DNA of 64,000 bases from Chloroflexota bacterium (GTDB lineage: Bacteria; Chloroflexota; Limnocylindria; Limnocylindrales; CSP1-4). A program made the position numbers and the translations under genes. The notes beneath the pieces were generated by a model. The model saw only the letters and a list, made by a program, of their open reading frames with translations, searched no databases and was not told where the DNA came from. The DNA lies in NCBI GenBank assembly GCA_019637815.1, contig JAHBUZ010000004.1, positions 162,766-226,765 of the forward strand. Direction: 5' to 3'. Positions 59,686 to 64,000 of this stretch are shown one piece after another; the stretch's first letter is position 1, and each line of letters opens with the position of its first letter.

Positions 59686-60111
59686 CTATGCCGTGACGAG
59701 CTGCTCGCGGCGCCAGCGCGCCTCGGCCTCGTCGGCGTCGTCCACATTCCGACGGATCCGCTCGTCGACCTCGTCAGGGAAGTCGGCGTAATAGCGGATC
59801 GCCGTGCGAACCTGATCCACCGTCAGCGTCGCCCATTCGGCCGTGGCCACGACCGCCGCTTCGCCCGAATGTTCGCTTGCCTGGAGCACCCCGATGACCT
59901 CCCAAACGTCCGGGCCAGCGGTGAGCCCCGCGCGTCTCCCGCTCGGGCCGTCGCGGAAGACGATGCCGGGATGTGCTTCCATGCGCATCCCCTCGTCCAC
60001 GTAGCGCTCGGCGAGCTGCGACTTGCTGAGTTGGAGGCGGGCGGCACGGCGCTCGAGACGATCCACGATGGACGCATCGAAGCGGGCGGAGAACTGACGA
60101 CGGGCAGCCAT
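59686..60111 (-). CDS. Ribbon-helix-helix antitoxin-like protein, partner apparently lost
   Basis: The 141-residue protein has an N-terminal RHH (RQFSARFDASIVDRLERRAA, then LSKSQLAERYVDEG) and a C-terminal DUF433/VapB45-like part (FRDGPSGRRAGLTAGPDVWE, then AIRYYADFPDEVDER). Such proteins usually precede a PIN-like toxin. Here the frame just after the stop (GTG AAG CTG CTC) ends after 14 codons, so the toxin seems to be a remnant. TACACT lies 7 nt before the ATG inside a near-palindrome. Confidence 0.7.
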   Translation of the reverse strand: MAARRQFSARFDASIVDRLERRAARLQLSKSQLAERYVDEGMRMEAHPGIVFRDGPSGRRAGLTAGPDVWEVIGVLQASEHSGEAAVVATAEWATLTVDQVRTAIRYYADFPDEVDERIRRNVDDADEAEARWRREQLVTA

Positions 60112-60114
60112 GTC

Positions 60115-60135
60115 GGACAGTGTAACACAGTGTCC
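60115..60135. promoter_or_regulatory. Near-palindrome over the antitoxin -10 box
   Basis: GGACA-N-TGT-N3-ACA-N-TGTCC (21 bp, read on the minus strand) overlaps the TACACT box of the gene at 59686-60111. It is well placed for autorepression by a ribbon-helix-helix protein. Confidence 0.5.
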
Positions 60136-60262
60136 GACAGCGGACCGCCGCGTCTTCGTGACATCCGCCCGCCCCGAGCGTCCCCGCTCTGATGGACGGT
60201 CGTGGTGGACCGGATGGCGCACCGCGCGGACCGGATCGAGGATGGCACGGAGGTGACGGATC

Positions 60263-60664
60263 ATGGGTCGCAGGTCGATGGCGCTGGCTGTCGTGACGTT
60301 CGTCCTGTGCAGCACGACCGCGCACCTCGGCAGGACGCAGGAGGCCTCACCGTCACCCCCGGGCAGCATCGACTGGCCCACTCCACGGACGGTGCCCTTC
60401 CCCCTCACCCTGTCCGTCCGGCCGTTCGGCGATGGCCTCGTGGCCACCGGTCAGCGGCAGAGCGGCAGGACCACCCGAGCCGCCGCCTGGTCCCCGCTCG
60501 TCTCGGTCGGGAGTGTGGACACGGCGCCTCGCTGGGACGGCGACCCCACCGTGGAAGCCGTCGATCTCGTCGATGACACGCTCATCGTGCTCGGTCGGTC
60601 CGACGCCGACGGGCTGGTCTGGCTGGCGTGCCTCGGTCCGGTGGGGCTCGCACCCAGCACCTGA
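60263..60664 (+). CDS. Small secreted protein of unknown function
   Basis: The 133-residue product has a signal peptide (MGRRSMALAVVTFVLCSTTA up to about residue 26) and a short beta-rich mature part (LTLSVRPFGDGLVATGQR, LVDDTLIVLGRSDADGLVWL). No family is recognised. GGAGGTGA precedes the ATG by 7 nt. Confidence 0.6.
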   Translation: MGRRSMALAVVTFVLCSTTAHLGRTQEASPSPPGSIDWPTPRTVPFPLTLSVRPFGDGLVATGQRQSGRTTRAAAWSPLVSVGSVDTAPRWDGDPTVEAVDLVDDTLIVLGRSDADGLVWLACLGPVGLAPST

Positions 60665-60715
60665 TCCTGTTCCTCGACGCCGCACCACCGGCCGGCGGTG
60701 TGTAGGATCGCGGCC

Positions 60716-61489
60716 ATGACCGACACGCCTTCCCTGCCCCAGCTCGCCGTCCAGCTGTGGTCGGTGCGCGAGGACTTCCCCGCGGATCCCGGCGGCACCC
60801 TCGCGCGGGTCGCGACGACCGGTGTGCTCGGTGTCGAATACGCATCGCTCGCCGACCACGCGCCCACGGATGTCCGTCGCTGGACGGAGGATGCCGGTCT
60901 CCGGGGTATCGCGGTCCATCGCGCGCCGGCTCCCGACCGGGTCGAGGCGGTGCTCGACGAGACCCAGGCGCTGGGTGTCGACCGTGTCGTCTGGCAATGG
61001 GTGCCCACCGAGCGCGTGGCGGACGATGCGGCGATCGGCGCGCTGGCGGACGAGCTTGCCGCGTTCGCGGATCGGGCCGCGGCCCGGGACATCGCGGTCG
61101 GCTTCCACAACCACTGGGACGAGATGCGCCGGCTGCCGGACGGCCGGACCGCGCTGGAGCACCTGTTCGAGCGGACCGACCCCCGGGTGTTCGCGGAGGT
61201 GGACATGTACTGGGCGCAGCTGGGCGGGGTGTCGCCGGCGTCCCTCGTGCGGGCGCTCGGTCCGCGGGTGCGGCTGCTCCACGTCAAGGATGGGCCCGCG
61301 GACGACACCGCCGCGCCCCACGTGCCTGCCGGACAGGGGGTGGTGGACATCCGCGGCGTCATCAGCGTGGCCGGACACGCCGACTGGCACGTCATCGAGT
61401 TCGATCGATGCGCCACGGACGTGTACGAGGCCATCGCGGCGAGCGCTACCTGGCTCGTGGGCGAAGGCCTGTCCCGAGGGCGGTCGTGA
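60716..61489 (+). CDS. Sugar phosphate isomerase/epimerase (xylose-isomerase-like TIM barrel)
   Basis: The 257-residue protein has LAVQLWSVREDFPADP, a GFHNHWDEM motif, FAEVDMYWAQLGG and LHVKDG, the metal-binding strands of the IolE/Hyi-type TIM-barrel family. TAGGAT lies 7 nt before the ATG. It overlaps the Gfo/Idh/MocA gene by 4 bp; such pairs often oxidise and isomerise sugars or inositols. The substrate is not known. Confidence 0.85.
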   Translation: MTDTPSLPQLAVQLWSVREDFPADPGGTLARVATTGVLGVEYASLADHAPTDVRRWTEDAGLRGIAVHRAPAPDRVEAVLDETQALGVDRVVWQWVPTERVADDAAIGALADELAAFADRAAARDIAVGFHNHWDEMRRLPDGRTALEHLFERTDPRVFAEVDMYWAQLGGVSPASLVRALGPRVRLLHVKDGPADDTAAPHVPAGQGVVDIRGVISVAGHADWHVIEFDRCATDVYEAIAASATWLVGEGLSRGRS

Positions 61490-62595
61490 CCTCGACGGCC
61501 CGCGTCGGGCTCGTCGGCTGTGGCGCCATCAGCCGGGCGTATGCATCGACCATCGCCCGGCTTCCGGACCTCGACCTCGTCGCGTGCGCCGACCTGGACC
61601 CGACGCGTGCCCAGGCTCTCGCGACGGAAGTCGGCATCCCGCTCGTGCTCGCCCCGGATGCGCTCGTCGAGCATCCGGACGTGGAGGTCGTGCTCAACCT
61701 CACCATCCCCGTCGCGCATGCGGCCGTCAGTCGTGCCGCCCTGGCGGCGGGTCGGCATGCCTACTCCGAGAAGCCGCTGGCTCTCGACGTCGCGGACGCT
61801 CGCGAGCTCGTGCACCTGGCCGACCGACGGGGGGTCCGACTGGGCTCGGCTCCGGACACCTTCCTGGGTGGCGGTCTCCAGACCTGCCGGGGCCTGCTCG
61901 ATTCCGGGGCCATCGGCGCGCCCATCGCGGCGACCGCCCTGATGCTGGGCGCCGGACCGGAGTCCTGGCATCCCAGCCCGCAGCCGTTCTACGATCCGGG
62001 TGCCGGTCCGCTGTACGACATGGGCGTCTACTACGTGACCGCGCTCGTCCATCTCCTCGGACCGGTGCGCAGCGTGATCGCCGGTGCGCGGATCGGTCGC
62101 GACCGACGACCCATCACCAGCCAGCCGCTCGCGGGCACCGATCTCGTCGTCCGCGTGCCGACCCACGTCGCTGCCCTGCTGGAGCACACGAGCGGCGTGC
62201 TCTCCACGCTGGTCACGAGCTTCGATGTGCCGGCGTCGCGCTACCACCGGGGCATCGAGATCCATGGCGCCGATGCCACCCTGGCCGTCCCGGACCCGAA
62301 TACCTTCGGCGGGCCGGTCGAGCTCCGGGCACGGGGCGAGGACGACTGGACGGACGTGCCGCTGACACACCCCAACGTGGTCGACTGCCGAGGCCTGGGT
62401 CTCGCGGACATGGTGCGCGCCGCGCGGACCGGTCGGGCGCACCGCGCGTCCGGGGAGCTGGCGCTGCACGTGCTGGAAGTGCTCGAGCGGATCCTCGGGT
62501 CCGCCACGAGCGGACACCGCGAGACGATCGAGCACCAGGTGGACCAGCCGATGCCCCTGCCAGCTGGCCTGCCCGAGCTCGAGACCGGGGACTGA
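61486..62595 (+). CDS. Gfo/Idh/MocA-family oxidoreductase
   Basis: The 369-residue NAD(P)-dependent dehydrogenase has a Rossmann start (VGLVGCGAISRAYASTIARL), CADLDPTRA, EKPLALDVADA with the conserved Lys, and GPLYDMGVYYVTALVHLLGP with the Asp/His region of the active site. It is coupled to the upstream isomerase through a GTGA overlap. Confidence 0.88.
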   Translation: MTSTARVGLVGCGAISRAYASTIARLPDLDLVACADLDPTRAQALATEVGIPLVLAPDALVEHPDVEVVLNLTIPVAHAAVSRAALAAGRHAYSEKPLALDVADARELVHLADRRGVRLGSAPDTFLGGGLQTCRGLLDSGAIGAPIAATALMLGAGPESWHPSPQPFYDPGAGPLYDMGVYYVTALVHLLGPVRSVIAGARIGRDRRPITSQPLAGTDLVVRVPTHVAALLEHTSGVLSTLVTSFDVPASRYHRGIEIHGADATLAVPDPNTFGGPVELRARGEDDWTDVPLTHPNVVDCRGLGLADMVRAARTGRAHRASGELALHVLEVLERILGSATSGHRETIEHQVDQPMPLPAGLPELETGD

Positions 62596-62706
62596 CGGCC
62601 ACCCCGAGCCGACGCCCCCTCCTCACGATCACCGGCCGCCGTGCGGCCACGGGTCGCGACGCGCCGCGCCGCCGCGAGACCACGGGCGCGCGGTAGCATC
62701 CCAGCG

Positions 62707-63687
62707 ATGACCGCTGCCGCATCGCACCCGGACCGGGCGCCTTCCCGGATCCCCGATCAGGTCGGGTTCCTGCGTGACCCGCGGCGGGTGCTGGCGATCG
62801 TCCTCATCAGCCTCGCGGGGACCGCCATCACCGTGTTCCTGGTGGCGCGCGGCGAGCTCGCCGGCGCCGATGCCCGGGCCTACTGGGGCGGCGTGCGTGT
62901 CTGGCTCGATGGCGGCGACCCGATGCTGCCACCGCAGCCCTATCTGCCGTACGTGTACGCGCCGTGGTCGGTGCCCCTGTTCCTGCCCTGGGCAGCGCTC
63001 CCGTGGGACGTGGCGTGGATCGTCTGGCGTGGTGTCAACGTCCTGCTGCTCATCTGGACCGCCGCGTGGGCGTACCAGCGACGACCGCTCGCGACCGCGA
63101 TCCTGCTGTGCATCCTCGCGGCACCCATCGCGGCCACGCTCGATACCGGCAACCTCACCCTGTTCTGCGCGCTCGGCGTCTGGGCGGCGCAGTTCACGGG
63201 TCCCCGACTCGGCGGGGCACTCTGGGCGCTGGCGACCGTGCTGAAATGGTTCCCCGCGCCACTCTGGCTGGTGCTGCCGCCGCGCGCCCGCCTGTGGGGG
63301 CTCATCTGGATGGCCATCGCCGGCATCCTCGCCCTTGCGACGTGGCCTCAGACCTGGGTCCAGATCCAGACCGCGATCGCCTTCCCGCGACCCTTCCGAC
63401 TCGACTACCTGCTGCTGCTGTGGGCCGCCGTGCCCTGGCTCTGGGCGCGACCACGACTCCTGGAGCCTCGCGAGTGGCGACCGATCGCCCGTGAGGTGCT
63501 CGACTGGACCGCGACCCAGTGGCGGTCGGTCCGGACCGCGCCGCGGCCACGCAGTGCGGCATGGACGTGGGTCGAGCGTCAGGTCCGGGTGCTGCTCGGT
63601 CTCGAGGGGACGGCGGCCGATGCCGCTGCGGACCCTGCTGCCGAGCCCCGCGGCGTCGACCCGATCCCTCCCGCACCGAGGGGCTGA
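62707..63687 (+). CDS. Polytopic membrane protein, GT87-like (DUF2029)
   Basis: The 326-residue protein has 8-9 hydrophobic helices and, after the first, ADARAYWGGVRVWLDGGDPM and PYVYAPWSVPLFLPWA. These fit the GT87 mannosyltransferase family, which uses polyprenyl-phosphate sugars. LKWFPAPLWLVLPPRARLWG is also typical of that family. TAGCAT lies 7 nt before the ATG. The 60-residue C-terminal tail is cytosolic and Ala/Pro-rich. It overlaps the convergent glycosylase frame by 109 bp. Confidence 0.75.
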   Translation: MTAAASHPDRAPSRIPDQVGFLRDPRRVLAIVLISLAGTAITVFLVARGELAGADARAYWGGVRVWLDGGDPMLPPQPYLPYVYAPWSVPLFLPWAALPWDVAWIVWRGVNVLLLIWTAAWAYQRRPLATAILLCILAAPIAATLDTGNLTLFCALGVWAAQFTGPRLGGALWALATVLKWFPAPLWLVLPPRARLWGLIWMAIAGILALATWPQTWVQIQTAIAFPRPFRLDYLLLLWAAVPWLWARPRLLEPREWRPIAREVLDWTATQWRSVRTAPRPRSAAWTWVERQVRVLLGLEGTAADAAADPAAEPRGVDPIPPAPRG

Positions 63688-64000
63688 CAGGCGGGACACC
63701 ACCAGGCGCGTCGCGGCAGGTCACGTCCCACGACCCGGCTCCGGATGAGCGTGCCGCATCGACGACACGGTCGGCCGGTCCGACCGTACACCCACAGCCG
63801 CTCCCCATCCGATCGGCGGATGCCCGCGCCGGCGTCCGGTGCCGCACCGAGCGTGTCGGGCGTCGTGGTCCGTGCCGGGTCCTCGCGATTGGCACGCAGC
63901 AGGCGCGCTCCCGTCCGCACGAGCCGCTCCAGGACGTCCGGCGCGACCTCACCGAGCGGCAGGAACGGATCCACGCGCTCGATGAAGCAGACCTCGCTCC
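63579..64000 (-). CDS. Fpg/Nei-type DNA glycosylase, C-terminal part
   Basis: The gene runs off the right edge. The visible part has EVCFIERVDPFLPLGEVA (end of the helix-two-turn-helix domain) and the zinc finger VYGRTGRPCRRCG followed by WWCPACQ, typical of Fpg/Nei enzymes that excise oxidised bases. The frame continues about 34 residues past the finger into a Ser/Ala/Pro-rich tail, overlapping the convergent gene. The family usually ends right at the finger, so the tail is odd. Confidence 0.85.
   Translation of the reverse strand, partial: SEVCFIERVDPFLPLGEVAPDVLERLVRTGARLLRANREDPARTTTPDTLGAAPDAGAGIRRSDGERLWVYGRTGRPCRRCGTLIRSRVVGRDLPRRAWWCPACQPLGAGGIGSTPRGSAAGSAAASAAVPSRPSSTRT

Noticed and set aside
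1..64000. tRNA, rRNA, integrase, transposase or prophage genes
   Set aside because: I looked through all gaps over 100 bp and found no TPsiC-like segment, rRNA core motif or recombinase motif; a covariance-model scan would be needed to exclude small RNAs.

Overview
The window is GC-rich (about 70 percent by eye), densely packed bacterial chromosome with short intergenic gaps, frequent 4-bp start/stop overlaps (ATGA, GTGA) and many GTG starts. The mix of genes (cyanophycin metabolism, MoxR/VWA pair, several sugar and peptide ABC importers, META-domain and other secreted proteins, many small toxin-antitoxin loci) and the frequent leaderless-type starts (TANNNT 6-8 nt before the start codon) suggest a free-living member of the Chloroflexota (Limnocylindria or Thermomicrobia-like). 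That placement is inference from style and gene content. I saw no rRNA, tRNA, phage or transposase gene.

Layout. 1-3436: peptide/nickel-type ABC importer (two permeases, two ATPases), cut by the left edge. 3993-7641: long class II aldolase-like enzyme, a two-META-domain exported protein and a small secreted protein. 7923-11579: VWA protein and MoxR/Mg-chelatase-like ATPase, separated by a 21-bp minisatellite that reads as a 40-residue heptad micro-ORF. 11580-12222: repeat-rich non-coding block. 12223-15255: hypothetical protein, ABC-2 exporter pair and Cro/C1-type regulator. 15310-20086: aldehyde dehydrogenase, GT1 glycosyltransferase and three toxin-antitoxin loci. 20213-24194: complete spermidine/putrescine-type importer potABCD. 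24284-26597: maltokinase/glucosamine-kinase-like enzyme and SIS isomerase. 27006-27691: FitAB-type module. 27744-33180: leader with a Rho-independent terminator, ABC-2 exporter with a small coupled ORF, RsgA GTPase and two GNAT proteins. 33305-35322: tail-anchored protein and two metallo-beta-lactamase-fold enzymes. 35398-42982: amino-sugar cluster (SIS deaminase/isomerase, GH3 hexosaminidase, three-part sugar importer, ROK regulator). 43159-46627: GAF/PAS histidine kinase, degenerate receiver, LuxR-type response regulator, followed by two very small genes. 47145-53172: methyltransferase, cupin, gamma-glutamyltransferase, sulfotransferase, small protein and M20 peptidase. 53318-59567: cyanophycin region. 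59686-64000: orphan antitoxin-like protein, secreted protein, sugar isomerase plus Gfo/Idh/MocA dehydrogenase, GT87-like membrane protein and the end of an Fpg/Nei glycosylase cut by the right edge.

How the genes fit together. The 35-43 kb cluster reads as import of a GlcNAc-containing oligosaccharide, cleavage by GH3, deamination/isomerisation by the SIS enzyme and control by the ROK protein, whose upstream region carries two copies of GACTT-N4-AAGTC. The 53-60 kb region couples cyanophycin synthesis (CphA) with degradation (CphB), and adds a CphA paralogue that has the N domain and Mur-ligase module but no ATP-grasp module. The most unusual items are that CphA-like enzyme, the heptad micro-ORF between moxR-like and VWA genes, the candidate attenuator upstream of the 28 kb exporter, and the widespread leaderless start signal.
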